Shown here piece by piece: positions 42,957-51,789 of a stretch of 64,000 nt of DNA. The translations under genes and the position numbers were made by a program. The stretch is taken from contig JAMDCQ010000017.1 in the NCBI GenBank assembly GCA_023488905.1, positions 1 through 64,000 on the forward strand, read 5' to 3'. The notes beneath the pieces were generated by a model. It did not search any database. It saw only the letters and a list, made by a program, of their open reading frames with translations, and had not been told where the DNA came from. Within the stretch, counting starts at the first letter, position 1. Every line of letters begins with the position of its first letter. Origin of the DNA: Candidatus Bathyarchaeota archaeon. Its GTDB lineage: Archaea; Thermoproteota; Bathyarchaeia; Bathyarchaeales; Bathycorpusculaceae.

Positions 42957-43535
42957 ATGTCTGAAATTGGATTAAGAACAAAAATGCTCGTAAGAGACGT
43001 TATGAGTAGCCCGGTTGTAACCATAGACGAGAATGAAACCGCCAACAGGGCAGCCGCAAACATGGATATGAAGGATTTAGGCGCCGTCATCGTGCAGAAT
43101 AAAGCTGGAAAATCCATAGGCATCATAACTGAACGCGACATAGTGAAACGTGTGGTAGCTAAAAACCTCAAACCCGACACGGTGAAAGCTAAAGAAATCA
43201 TGACCACCCCGCTTGTAACTATCGAGCCCGAGGCATCCATCACAGACGCCGCCAGACGCATGACGCGACTAGACATTAGAAGGCTTGGCGTAATCTACAA
43301 AGGCAACCTCGCAGGCATCATATCCAGCAAGGATGTATTGGGTGTCATGCCGGAGTTGCTTGAGATTTATCAGGAACGCTCAAGAATCGAAGGCGAAAAC
43401 GCAGAGGAAGAAACCGAGGAGGCACCACTGTCAGGCTACTGCGACCGATGCAACGCTTACTCTGAGAGCCTCAAAGAACGCAACGGTCAAAACATCTGCG
43501 ACGAATGCCGCATCGAACTCGAACAAGAAAAATAA
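42957..43535 (+). CDS. Twin CBS domain protein with C-terminal zinc ribbon
   Basis: About 192 aa. Two CBS motifs (residues 8-65 and 75-130: 'RDVMSSPVVTIDENETANRA', 'KEIMTTPLVTIEPEASITDA') are followed by an acidic linker and a zinc ribbon ('GYCDRCNAYSESL', 'ICDECRIEL'). CBS pairs sense adenine nucleotides. The ribbon may bind nucleic acid or protein. Such proteins are common in archaea but uncharacterised. Confidence 0.85.
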   Translation: MSEIGLRTKMLVRDVMSSPVVTIDENETANRAAANMDMKDLGAVIVQNKAGKSIGIITERDIVKRVVAKNLKPDTVKAKEIMTTPLVTIEPEASITDAARRMTRLDIRRLGVIYKGNLAGIISSKDVLGVMPELLEIYQERSRIEGENAEEETEEAPLSGYCDRCNAYSESLKERNGQNICDECRIELEQEK

Positions 43536-43600
43536 ACCCACCCTTCTTTAGGTGAATAAACTTATTTTAACTAGAGCACCCGCTAATTCTATGACCCAAA

Positions 43601-44944
43601 TTGATCGTTGATTCTGTCCTCACCAACGCCAAAGCCTACCTCAAAGGGCAAATAGTTGACTGCAGCATCGCCATAGAAGAAGGCAAAATCCACAAAATCG
43701 GCAAAGAAACCCAGATGCCCCAAGCCGACGAAAAAACGGATTTGCACAATCTGCTAGTGTTGCCTGGGTTGATTGATGAGCATGTGCATCTTCGCGACGA
43801 GGGCAGAGCATACAAAGAAGATTTCGCCTCGGGAACGGCGGCTGCGGCGGCCGGCGGATTCACCACCGTCTTAGACATGCCCAACAACGACCCCGTTACC
43901 ATGAGTGCCGAGCGCCTGAGAAATCGCATGCAACTCGCACAGCGCAGGCTACTCGTTAACGTCGGATTCTATTCCGAGTTCCCCAAAACGCTCCCAGAAA
44001 TCAAAGAAATCGTCTCGGAGGGCGCAGTCGGGTTCAAACTTTTCATGGGCAACCAAACGGGCGGAGTAAACGTAGACGACGACTTAGCCCTAAAAGAAGC
44101 CCTCAAAGCGGCTGCCGAGCAAAAGGTACCCGTCGCCGTCCACGCCGAAGACCGCGCCATGCTGGGAGCTAATGAGGAGAAGCTCAAGAAAGCCCAAAAA
44201 ACCGCTCCAGCCGACTACCTACGAGCCCACACAGAAGCAGTTGAATTGAAAGCGGTTCAGCGCGTCCTCAAACTTGTTGAGGGCATGGGTGTGCGGTTGC
44301 ATTTCTGCCACATCTCCACCAAAGACGGGCTGGCAGCGATTGCGGAAGCAAAAAAAACACAAACCGTCACCTGCGAGGTCACCCCTAATCATCTGATGCT
44401 GTCAAGTGAGGAGTTACAAAGGTATGGGTCGCTGGTGATTATGGCGCCTCCGTTGCGTGACCGACTCCAAGTCGATGCGCTCTGGCGCAGCTTGGAAGAC
44501 GGCTCTGTGGACACGTTAGGCTCAGACCACGCGCCCCACACGTTGGAAGAGAAAATGGCGAGTAGCGTCTGGGATGTTAAAGCAGGTATCCCAGGGTTGG
44601 AGGTTACTTTACCGCTTATGCTTACGATGGTGAGGAAGAGGCGCTTATCTCTAAACCAAGTTGTTTCTCTGCTTGCGGAAAAACCAGCCCAAATTTACGG
44701 CTTAACCGGTCGAGGCAGCATAGAAGCAGACAAAACCGCAGACATAACCATCATTGACTACAACCAACAATTCATAATCGAAGCAGTCAAATTCAAAACC
44801 AAAGCCAAATTCTCTCCCTACAACGGCTGGGAAGTCAACGGCAAAGTCGCCAAAACCATCGTCAACGGCACAGTGGTCTTCGACGATGGCGAAATCATCG
44901 CTAAAGGCGGGGTTGGCGGAATCGTGCGGGGAGGCACCAAGTGA
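43601..44944 (+). CDS. pyrC: Dihydroorotase
   Basis: About 447 aa. Third step of pyrimidine synthesis; class I amidohydrolase. Metal ligands lie in 'DEHVHLRDEG', 'VHAEDR', 'HFCHISTKDG' and 'SDHAPHTLEEK'. The Lys for carboxylation should lie in 'GAVGFKLFMG'. It starts at TTG. The stop overlaps the next gene by 4 nt, so the Mut7-C protein is cotranslated. Confidence 0.93.
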   Translation: MIVDSVLTNAKAYLKGQIVDCSIAIEEGKIHKIGKETQMPQADEKTDLHNLLVLPGLIDEHVHLRDEGRAYKEDFASGTAAAAAGGFTTVLDMPNNDPVTMSAERLRNRMQLAQRRLLVNVGFYSEFPKTLPEIKEIVSEGAVGFKLFMGNQTGGVNVDDDLALKEALKAAAEQKVPVAVHAEDRAMLGANEEKLKKAQKTAPADYLRAHTEAVELKAVQRVLKLVEGMGVRLHFCHISTKDGLAAIAEAKKTQTVTCEVTPNHLMLSSEELQRYGSLVIMAPPLRDRLQVDALWRSLEDGSVDTLGSDHAPHTLEEKMASSVWDVKAGIPGLEVTLPLMLTMVRKRRLSLNQVVSLLAEKPAQIYGLTGRGSIEADKTADITIIDYNQQFIIEAVKFKTKAKFSPYNGWEVNGKVAKTIVNGTVVFDDGEIIAKGGVGGIVRGGTK

Positions 44945-45480
44945 AGTTCCTCGCAGATGGTATGCTTGGGAAACTTGCTCGTTGGCTACGGATGCTTGGA
45001 CAAGACGTCACCTACGCCACACAATTAGGCGATAACGACCTATTGGGGTTGGCTAAGGCGGAGGGCAGGGTGTTGTTGACGAAGGATTTGGAGCTCTACA
45101 AACGCGCCATCAAACGGGGCGCTGAGGCGTTTTATGTTGAGGGTGAGGTGGAGACGGAGGGGCTGGCGAAGGTTGCCAAACGGTACGGCGTCGAGCTGGT
45201 GGTGGACATGGATAAGGCAAACTGTCCAATCTGCAACACACCACTAAAGGCTACCAGAAAAGAGCAACTCAGAGACAAATTGGAAGCCAACACATATCTG
45301 CACTACGACAGGTTCTGGCACTGCCCCAACTGCGGGCAAGTCTACTGGCAGGGCGCACACTGGAAACAAATCACAAAAACTCTGGCAGAGGCACAAAGTA
45401 GGCTGAAAACAGAAACGTTCGGTGCCCTGAAAGGTGTAGGCCGATTCACTGCCGAAGATGAACTAAAGGCTCATGACTAA
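44941..45480 (+). CDS. Mut7-C RNase-domain protein with VapB-like C-terminal tail
   Basis: About 179 aa. The Mut7-C domain (PIN-related RNase fold, residues 1-95, 'MKFLADGMLGKLARWLRMLG') and its zinc ribbon ('CPICNTPL', 'WHCPNCGQVYWQGAHW') are standard. After residue 157 the sequence continues with 'FGALKGVGRFTAEDELKAHD', which is not part of this family but almost identical to the end of the VapB antitoxin at 29500-29700. The stop context is also alike (CATGACTA). It looks like a fusion of an antitoxin remnant to the 3' end of the gene. It overlaps pyrC by 4 nt. Confidence 0.85.
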   Translation: MKFLADGMLGKLARWLRMLGQDVTYATQLGDNDLLGLAKAEGRVLLTKDLELYKRAIKRGAEAFYVEGEVETEGLAKVAKRYGVELVVDMDKANCPICNTPLKATRKEQLRDKLEANTYLHYDRFWHCPNCGQVYWQGAHWKQITKTLAEAQSRLKTETFGALKGVGRFTAEDELKAHD

Positions 45481-45502
45481 ACATGTCAGTTATGCAGAGT
45501 TT

Positions 45503-45898
45503 CTAGCGAGAACACCAAACGGTCTTGAGGTTCTCAATATTCTTGAAGTGAGCATCGTCAGTGAATAGAGAACAGCCTTCGATCAGGGATGTTGCTGCAA
45601 TTACACTGTCAGCCATCGGCATCGGATGATTGTTTCTTAATTCGGCACTTTTTGTGGCAATTTGATAATCAACATCGATAACTTGGAAGTCTCGACGAAT
45701 AATACTGCTCCTTAATGTTGCAACCACTTTACCTTCTTTTTTAATCACTATTCGGTATATCTCATGGATTGTTAACGAGGAAACCAACCGTTCATTCATT
45801 AACTTGAACTCTTCTCTGAGTTTTTTTGCCAATTGCGAGTCAGAGGTGTAAAAAGATTCGACAAAGAAACGTGTGTCATAGAGACGACTATTCGGCAT
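45503..45898 (-). CDS. VapC-type PIN-domain toxin (pair 3)
   Basis: About 131 aa. PIN acidic positions are present in 'LYDTRFFVESFY', 'TIHEIYRIVI' and 'MPMADSVIAATSL', with 'LFTDDAHFKNI' near the end. It probably cuts RNA. It starts inside the antitoxin gene (11-nt overlap). Convergent with the Mut7-C gene, whose tail is itself antitoxin-like, so two toxin-antitoxin modules met at this spot. Confidence 0.85.
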   Translation of the reverse strand: MPNSRLYDTRFFVESFYTSDSQLAKKLREEFKLMNERLVSSLTIHEIYRIVIKKEGKVVATLRSSIIRRDFQVIDVDYQIATKSAELRNNHPMPMADSVIAATSLIEGCSLFTDDAHFKNIENLKTVWCSR

Positions 45899-46133
45899 CT
45901 TCTGCCCTCATTTCATCCAGCATCTTCTTTACTTCTTCAACAGTGGCTTTCCCTACACCGCTCCCTATCAAATCCAAAAAACTCGGTTGTTTTTTTATGA
46001 CTATCTTGCCGTCTTCTTCAACTATCTGAACTTTGGAGCTTTCGGTTATTTTGAATTTTCTTCTCAGCTTAACGGGTATGGTTACTTGACCTTTCCTTGT
46101 AACTACTACTTCTTCCAAAGTCAATACTTCCAT
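45888..46133 (-). CDS. AbrB-type antitoxin (pair 3)
   Basis: About 81 aa. A swapped-hairpin AbrB domain ('VTRKGQVTIPVKLRRKFKI', 'SKVQIVEEDGKIVIKKQPSF') with a C-terminal acidic tail ('VEEVKKMLDEMRAEDAE') for toxin binding. The tail differs from the FTAEDE tails of pairs 1 and 2. It is encoded upstream of, and overlapping, the PIN toxin gene. Its promoter region has an AAGTACTACTT/TAATACTTT near-palindrome (about 46150-46182). Confidence 0.83.
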   Translation of the reverse strand: MEVLTLEEVVVTRKGQVTIPVKLRRKFKITESSKVQIVEEDGKIVIKKQPSFLDLIGSGVGKATVEEVKKMLDEMRAEDAE

Positions 46134-46323
46134 TAAGTTGAACTTCGTAAAAGTACTACTTAAACGTAGCGTAATACTTTCTCAAGCCTGAAGATACCAA
46201 CGATAAAAGGTTGCGGGAAAAGCGCCTTTTCAGGGAGGAAACTGTTTCGCAAATCTGTTTCATCTCTGTTTCAGTCAACATCCAAACCACCCGCAGCCCA
46301 TAGTATAGGTTGAGGTGAAAAGA

Positions 46324-46683
46324 ATGAACACAAAAATTGTCCTCGCAATAGCCGCAATCGCATTAGTCGCCGCGGCATTAGTAGGTGTAACTGCTGCCCA
46401 ATTCGCAACCAACCAAACACCAACCACCACAATCAACCCAAACAGTCAAGTGCCACCCTGCGCCGCAGCAAACAACGGAATAATACCGCCCTACTGCGTT
46501 AACGCCACAACAGGTGAACCATACTGCTACAACAACGGTACATATGCGGGTTACTGCCAAAGTGGTCAGGGCTGCTACGGTTACGGAGCCCAAGCACAAA
46601 ACCAGAACCAATACCAGTACGGATCTGGATGCGGTGGCGGCATGATGGGTAGAAGCGGCTATGGCATAGGACGCTGCCGATAA
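46324..46683 (+). CDS. Small secreted Cys/Gly/Tyr-rich protein
   Basis: About 119 aa. A signal peptide (residues 3-27, 'IVLAIAAIALVAAALVGVTA') is followed by a low-complexity region rich in Asn, Gln, Tyr, Gly and eight cysteines ('PPYCVNATTGEPYC', 'GQGCYGYGAQAQNQ', 'GSGCGGGMMGRSG'). Several N-glycosylation sequons (NGT, NAT) are present. ATG 46324, 6 nt after GAGGTGA, is preferred over the GTG nine nt upstream. The function is unknown; disulfide-linked surface material is possible. Confidence 0.6.
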   Translation: MNTKIVLAIAAIALVAAALVGVTAAQFATNQTPTTTINPNSQVPPCAAANNGIIPPYCVNATTGEPYCYNNGTYAGYCQSGQGCYGYGAQAQNQNQYQYGSGCGGGMMGRSGYGIGRCR

Positions 46684-46985
46684 ACCCACACAATTCTTTT
46701 CTGCTTTTTTCCTATTTTTAATTACGGCTAACTTTTTTCTTTATATAAGGGAGGGGAGGTCCACAGAGAGAGGTCGCGTGGTTTTCTTCTGTTGCGGATA
46801 CGGAATTGTATGCGCCTTTAAATAAGGGGGTCTAGTAAGCACAGAGCGGCTGATTAACGCAGATAACCGGCAGTTTGCATTTGCACGTCCATGTTTTTGG
46901 CAATTTCGGGACAAATTTATTAACCAAAACCGCAGTGATATGCTAATATAACCCAGTAAAGTATGCATGAGCGAGGAAGAGGTAA
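46684..46985. promoter_or_regulatory. Spacer before pcn, with repeat B copy and promoter
   Basis: No gene. It holds repeat B copy 2 (46739-46834) and the pcn promoter: TATA-like TTTATTAACC near 46916 and GAGGTAA directly before the ATG. Confidence 0.5.
46739..46834 (+). repeat. Dispersed repeat B, copy 2
   Basis: CTTTATATAAGGGAGGGGAGG at the left, GATACGGAATTGTATGCG and CCTTTAAATAAGGGGGTCTAG at the right. It aligns along its full length with the reverse complement of 51553-51649, including GAGAGGTCG and GTGTGGTTT-like blocks. Both ends contain an ATAAGGG(A)GGG motif in the same orientation. Confidence 0.78.
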
Positions 46986-47741
46986 ATGTTCAAGCTTAAA
47001 GTGTCTGACGCTAAACTCCTAAGAGACATGGCAACTGCCATCTCGATTCTTGTTGATGAAGCCACATTTAAAATTGAGTCCGACGGCTTAAAACTCCGAG
47101 CCATGGATCCATCACGCGTTGCCATGATTGACTTCGAATGGCCCAAAAGCGTCTTCCAAGAATACGAGGCAACTGAACCCACAAAAATCTGCCTCAACAT
47201 AAGCGAACTCCTCAAACTACTCAAACGAGCAGGCAAAGACGAATCCGTCGAACTTGGCCTCGACGACAAAACTGGCAAGCTGCTCGTCACCATAATGGGC
47301 AAGTACGCCAGAAAATTCACCATGAGTATGCTTGAACCCAGCGAAGAAGAAGTGCCGACACCAAAAATCAGCTTCAACGTCAAGGCTAAAACCACAACTT
47401 CTGGCTTAAGCCAAGCTATCGAAGACGCACAGCTCGTCAGCGATCACGTCAAAATAGAAGCTGAAACAGACAAAATAACGCTAAGCGCGACAGGCGACAT
47501 TATGGGTGCAACCATAACCATCCAGAAAGGCACCGATGCACTCCTCGACCTTGAAGTCAAAGAGAACGCGAAAGCCACCTTCAGCCTCAGCTACCTCAGC
47601 GAAATCATCAAAGCCGCCGCCGCAAGCAGCGAAATAGCCACATTAGAGTTCTCCACTGACATGCCAGTAAAAATCGACTTCCAGCAGGCAAAAGAGGGAA
47701 AACTAACCTTCTTCTTGGCGCCCAGAATCGAAACCGAATAG
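46986..47741 (+). CDS. pcn: DNA polymerase sliding clamp (PCNA)
   Basis: About 251 aa. The trimeric ring that tethers polymerases and repair proteins. The family features 'LSISELLKLLKRAGKDESVE'-like central region (here 'NISELLKLLKRAGKDE'), the interdomain loop and the C-terminal 'LTFFLAPRIE' are intact. It is followed 13 nt later by priL, so clamp and primase subunit are cotranscribed. A Hel308-type helicase with a probable clamp-binding tail is encoded at 57368-59656. Confidence 0.96.
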   Translation: MFKLKVSDAKLLRDMATAISILVDEATFKIESDGLKLRAMDPSRVAMIDFEWPKSVFQEYEATEPTKICLNISELLKLLKRAGKDESVELGLDDKTGKLLVTIMGKYARKFTMSMLEPSEEEVPTPKISFNVKAKTTTSGLSQAIEDAQLVSDHVKIEAETDKITLSATGDIMGATITIQKGTDALLDLEVKENAKATFSLSYLSEIIKAAAASSEIATLEFSTDMPVKIDFQQAKEGKLTFFLAPRIETE

Positions 47742-47754
47742 GCGCGCAGTCAAA

Positions 47755-48783
47755 ATGGAATTGGCTGTAATTTCCATTGAGGATTACGCCAAATACCCCT
47801 TTCTAAAAGGTGCATCCACACAAATCAAAGAACTAGACTTAACCATTCAGAATTTGGTTGAGGACCGTTTTGTTCTGGAACGCGCCCAAAAACGGGTGGA
47901 GTGCGCCATCCTTGACCTCACAATAGGACAGATGGATGTAGACAGGCGAAAAGAAATCTCTTCTTTTGCAGCCTCACTCATTTTAGTCATCGGCACCAAG
48001 AAGCCTTGGATAAAAAAGCGGTACGCTTTGGCGGTGGCAAAAACCGCATACAGCCACCTGCTTAGCCCCCAAACAACTAAAGCCAAAATCCAATCCATAG
48101 CAAAAGACTTCGACTGGGACATCAGCGAAGGAAAAGAAGCTTACAAAGACTTCAAAATTGGCTTCTCATTTTACCTCAAAAACGCCGCCCACATGCATGG
48201 CAACGAATGGAAACTCGTCAACCAAATCATCGACAAAGGCCTAGTTTACTTGAACAAAGACAAAGTAGCACGCCTACTCCAAGAAGAAATAAAAAACCGC
48301 GTAGAAAAACGCCTCGACGTTCCTGAACTAAAAAACCTCCCCGAAGACATCAACATAATCGCCTTCAAACTAAACGCGTTAGCGCAAGACATTATGGGTC
48401 AAGAAACTGAGGAAATGCCGAAAACCGTGGTTCAAGCTGCTTTTCCGCCCTGCATAAACGCTCTCTACGCCGAAGCCGCAGCAGCCCATCACCTCAGCCA
48501 CATCGGCCGCTTCACCCTCACCTCGTTCCTACTCAACATCGGCATGTCGCCCGAAGCAGTGAACGAGATGTATAAGACCTTCTCAGACTATAACGAACGT
48601 TTAACCCGCTACCAAATCGAGCATATCGCAGGTGAACGTGGCTCAGCAACCCAGTACAAACCTCCTCAGTGCTCCGTTTTGCAGACTCATGGTGTATGCA
48701 AGAACCGAGATGAGTTGTGCCGCCGCATTTACCATCCGTTGGGGTACTATTTGAGGAAGCAGAGGATGCAAAATTCAGGTTGA
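47755..48783 (+). CDS. priL: DNA primase large subunit
   Basis: About 342 aa. Regulatory subunit of the archaeal-eukaryotic primase. The C-terminal [4Fe-4S] cysteines are visible: 'FPPCINALYA', 'PQCSVLQTHGVCKNRDELC' and the helix around them. The N-terminal helical domain is of normal size. The catalytic subunit PriS is not in this window. Cotranscribed with pcn. Confidence 0.93.
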   Translation: MELAVISIEDYAKYPFLKGASTQIKELDLTIQNLVEDRFVLERAQKRVECAILDLTIGQMDVDRRKEISSFAASLILVIGTKKPWIKKRYALAVAKTAYSHLLSPQTTKAKIQSIAKDFDWDISEGKEAYKDFKIGFSFYLKNAAHMHGNEWKLVNQIIDKGLVYLNKDKVARLLQEEIKNRVEKRLDVPELKNLPEDINIIAFKLNALAQDIMGQETEEMPKTVVQAAFPPCINALYAEAAAAHHLSHIGRFTLTSFLLNIGMSPEAVNEMYKTFSDYNERLTRYQIEHIAGERGSATQYKPPQCSVLQTHGVCKNRDELCRRIYHPLGYYLRKQRMQNSG

Positions 48784-48837
48784 TTGCTCGGTTAAAGTTT
48801 ATTAATTTACATTTACTGCTATTGGTTGAGTAACTTT

Positions 48838-49578
48838 ATGGTCTACACAATTGTTGGAAACGCTGCGAACTCGGAAATCGGTGTAATCCTGCCGACATAT
48901 GGAGAAGCCGACAACATATCTCGATTGATTGAGGACATCGAAAACCTACACCTAAACACGTCCATCCTTGTCATCGACGATTCCAGCCCCGACGGAACCG
49001 CTGAAATCGTTTTAGACAAGCAGAAGCAGCACCCCAACGTGGTTCTCTGTAGCCGACCCAAAAAGTCAGGGTTAGGCACAGCCATAACAGACGGCTTTAG
49101 ATATTACCTGTGCTCACCCAACCCGCCAAGATACGTTTTCACCATGGATGCAGACTATTCACACAACCCCCAAGACATCCCAAAACTTCTGGCAACAATG
49201 CGGGAATGCAACTGTGCAATAGTTATCGGCAGCCGCTACAGCAAAGGCGGTCAAATCCAAGGTTGGCCTTTATCGCGAAAGATAATCAGCAAAGCAGCCA
49301 ACACCATAGCCCAAACAGCATTAGGCTTAGAACTCAACGATTGTACAAGCGGTTTTCGCTGCTACTCTACAGAGTTTTTAAAAAAGGCACTTACTCATCT
49401 GCATAGTCACACTTACGAAATCCAGATAGAAACTGTTCGGCAGGCTGCTCTGAACGATTTTAGAGTCAAGGAAACTCCTATAGTGTTTGTAAACCGCAAG
49501 AAAGGCAAATCGAAGCTAACTTGGACAGAGATAAAAAGCTACATATCATATACAGTGAAAGCGGCCCTGACTTCTTAG
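48838..49578 (+). CDS. Dolichol-phosphate mannosyltransferase-like GT2 enzyme
   Basis: About 246 aa. Transfers a sugar, usually mannose, from a nucleotide sugar to a polyprenyl phosphate. GT2 motifs 'VILPTYGEADNISRLI', 'VIDDSSPDGTAEIV' and 'FTMDADYSHNP' (DxD-type metal site) are present, with 'NDCTSGFRCY' later. No membrane helix, so it is the soluble DPM1-like type. ATG 48838 is preferred; the TATA-like TTTATTAATTT lies about 30 nt upstream, consistent with a leaderless message. The membrane protein downstream may use its product. Confidence 0.88.
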   Translation: MVYTIVGNAANSEIGVILPTYGEADNISRLIEDIENLHLNTSILVIDDSSPDGTAEIVLDKQKQHPNVVLCSRPKKSGLGTAITDGFRYYLCSPNPPRYVFTMDADYSHNPQDIPKLLATMRECNCAIVIGSRYSKGGQIQGWPLSRKIISKAANTIAQTALGLELNDCTSGFRCYSTEFLKKALTHLHSHTYEIQIETVRQAALNDFRVKETPIVFVNRKKGKSKLTWTEIKSYISYTVKAALTS

Positions 49579-49644
49579 AGTTTTGTGCCAAGCAACCTTT
49601 TTGTAGGATTAAAATACAGGTTAGTTGTTCTTGGGTTAGATTGA

Positions 49645-51429
49645 ATGGTGCTTAAAATAATGAAGGTTGGAGCCGCCCGAATCTTCCTTTACGCCGCTCT
49701 GGTAGTTTTAGTTTTCAGTGTTGCGCTTACGGTTGCTAGCCTCTATCCTGTTGCCACAGGGCAAACCCAGTCGCTGACACGTATCGATGACTCCTTTATT
49801 CTAAGTGTCAATGAAACGCGAAGGCAGGGATTAGGTAATTTCCGCGGCGGTGAAAACGTAACCATACAAGTAGATTGCCCAGTAGCATTCAGTAAAAATT
49901 TCTCTATAGCGGTGTACAATGGTCTTAGGTACAACAACTCGTTGACTTCAGGTTTCATATACAATTTTACCGCTGGAGCTGACTACTATGAAGCCATCTT
50001 CCAAAACGCTTCTCAACGTGGGCTCATCAACTTCAAAGTGGTAGTGGAGCAACCCCAACTCTCATACCCCTTTTCAGGGTTAACTGCGCCCGCTAAGATT
50101 CTCTTCTTGGCCAGTATAGCTCTCGCAAGTCTCATCTTGCTAAAACTTGCCTTAATCAAACAAATCAAACACGAATTAAACCGTCCTATTCTGCCAAAAT
50201 TGAATAAAGCTTCTCGTCAGCGCTTATTGGCTTTAGTTGTCTTATCGCTGGTCTGTTGGCTTGCGCTTTTAGCGGTGAATTCTAATCCATACGCCAGTTT
50301 TGAGAACTGGTACACTGATCATCCAAGACATAGCTATACAGCAAGCCTCTTCTTTAAAGACAACTTCGCGGTTTTCAGTCAGCCACTAGGCGAACTCGCC
50401 AGCCAAGACGATTCGCCCTTCAAGTTTGTAACGTGGCCTGAGATGCCTCATCTTTACCCGCTTGGCAGTATCCTTCTGTTCATGCCTTTTGGGGTATTGC
50501 TTCAGAACGGTGTAGATGCAGTGCTGGTGTATAGGCTTGAGATAGCGTTGTTTCTGGTTGTTGCGCACATCTGCGTTTACTTCTTTTTGAGTCGCTTCTG
50601 GAAACAGGACCTGTTTAGTCCACCAAGCCTGCAGGGCTGGAAAGAAAAGCTGCAACAACTCTTTCAAAGGGGCAGCAGCTGGAAAGAAAAGAAAGTTGAA
50701 CTAAACTCGCAAGTAGAGTTTGTAATGAAACTCATCGGCGTCTATGTAATCTACACTTGCCTCATTGTTTTTGCGGCTGACGGCATGTTTGACTCCGTTG
50801 CTTTCATTTTCTCGCTTTTTGCGATAACCGCTCTTTTGGTTGAGCGCTACGACTCCTTCTTCCTACTCATAGCTGTCTCTGTATTCTTCAAGTACCAAAC
50901 TGCCATCTTCCTTATGCCCCTCATCTTATTCGCCATGATAAGGCTGTTTCAGAAAAGCGGATTTGGATTGTTAAGGAATAGGGCGTTTCTCGCGGGTGTT
51001 ATGTTTATGGTGGTTAGCGGGTTAACAGCAGTCATTAGTGCACCATACCTTGTCCAGACACGCCCTGAACTCGTCATGAACAGCATAAACGCTTTCATGC
51101 CTAACGCTCAAATTCCTTGGAGCCTGCAATCTTCCGCAGTGTTAATCACGCTTGCCGCCACTTTGATCTATGCCATATACATGCTCAACAAGAATCCCTT
51201 GTTATCTATGATTTCGCTTATTGTTTTGGTGCCTAGTTTCATGTTGCCGTTTTTTCAAAACTGGTATATCCCATTCATTTTTGTGTACATACTGATTCCC
51301 CAACGGAAAGGTGAGATAGCTGCAACCTTGATTTGGCTGCTCTTCATAATTGTCGTGCTATCTTTTGGTGCCTCCGCCTTTAATCCAATAGGCATCATTG
51401 AAAATTTGAGGCAAACTCTGAGAATTTAG
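49645..51429 (+). CDS. Multi-helix membrane protein, possible GT-C glycosyltransferase
   Basis: About 594 aa, about 12 membrane helices. The first helix (13-32) is followed by an extracytoplasmic beta-rich domain (about 40-145) with many N-x-S/T sequons, then helices from about 150 on, and 'FENWYTDHPRHSYTASLFF' in a loop where GT-C enzymes carry acidic catalytic residues. Not recognised with certainty. Because it follows the polyprenyl-phosphate sugar transferase gene, a polyprenyl-sugar-dependent transferase in N-glycosylation is plausible. Confidence 0.65.
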   Translation: MVLKIMKVGAARIFLYAALVVLVFSVALTVASLYPVATGQTQSLTRIDDSFILSVNETRRQGLGNFRGGENVTIQVDCPVAFSKNFSIAVYNGLRYNNSLTSGFIYNFTAGADYYEAIFQNASQRGLINFKVVVEQPQLSYPFSGLTAPAKILFLASIALASLILLKLALIKQIKHELNRPILPKLNKASRQRLLALVVLSLVCWLALLAVNSNPYASFENWYTDHPRHSYTASLFFKDNFAVFSQPLGELASQDDSPFKFVTWPEMPHLYPLGSILLFMPFGVLLQNGVDAVLVYRLEIALFLVVAHICVYFFLSRFWKQDLFSPPSLQGWKEKLQQLFQRGSSWKEKKVELNSQVEFVMKLIGVYVIYTCLIVFAADGMFDSVAFIFSLFAITALLVERYDSFFLLIAVSVFFKYQTAIFLMPLILFAMIRLFQKSGFGLLRNRAFLAGVMFMVVSGLTAVISAPYLVQTRPELVMNSINAFMPNAQIPWSLQSSAVLITLAATLIYAIYMLNKNPLLSMISLIVLVPSFMLPFFQNWYIPFIFVYILIPQRKGEIAATLIWLLFIIVVLSFGASAFNPIGIIENLRQTLRI

Positions 51430-51552
51430 TCTTCGACGCACCTGTAAGATTTGAGGTGCTATGCAAAGACGCTTGGAGTATTCTTGAGGGGAAATATCGG
51501 TTTTTAGGTTTTCTGCCTGTTTGGTTCTTGCATGTTAGCTGCTCTTCGGTGA

Positions 51553-51649
51553 CTAGACCCCCTTATTTAAAGGCGCATACAAAACCGTATCCGCAACAGA
51601 GCAAACCACACGACCTCTCACCGTGCACCTCCCCGCCCTTATTTATCAG
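51553..51649 (-). repeat. Dispersed repeat B, copy 3
   Basis: On the plus strand it reads CTAGACCCCCTTATTTAAAGG then CGCATAC, and ends with CCTCCCCGCCCTTATTTATC. The reverse complement aligns with copy 2 (46739-46834) throughout. It is flanked by no target-site duplication that I can see. Confidence 0.75.
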
Positions 51650-51697
51650 TAGATCAAAAAAAACAATCTTGGAAGACGCAGGGTACCCCTCTTATTT

Positions 51698-51789
51698 CAA
51701 CAACAACCAGCAGACTTAGCACAAACGCCCGTTTTGGCACCTACGTCTGATGCGTATTGCAACTGGTTGCATATCAATTCTACAAGCAG
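51698..51789 (+). repeat. Dispersed repeat A, diverged copy
   Basis: CAACAACAACCAGCAGACTT at the left, ACTGGTTGCATAT near the middle and CAAGCAGAACAAAC at the right match blocks of copy 2. The left hairpin arm is lost. Confidence 0.45.

Noticed and set aside
46741-46968. Shared peptide TRPPYLKAHTxPYPQQ read from repeat B copies 2 and 3
   Set aside because: It reflects nucleotide similarity of the repeat. The frames have no common start or stop and no ribosome binding site.
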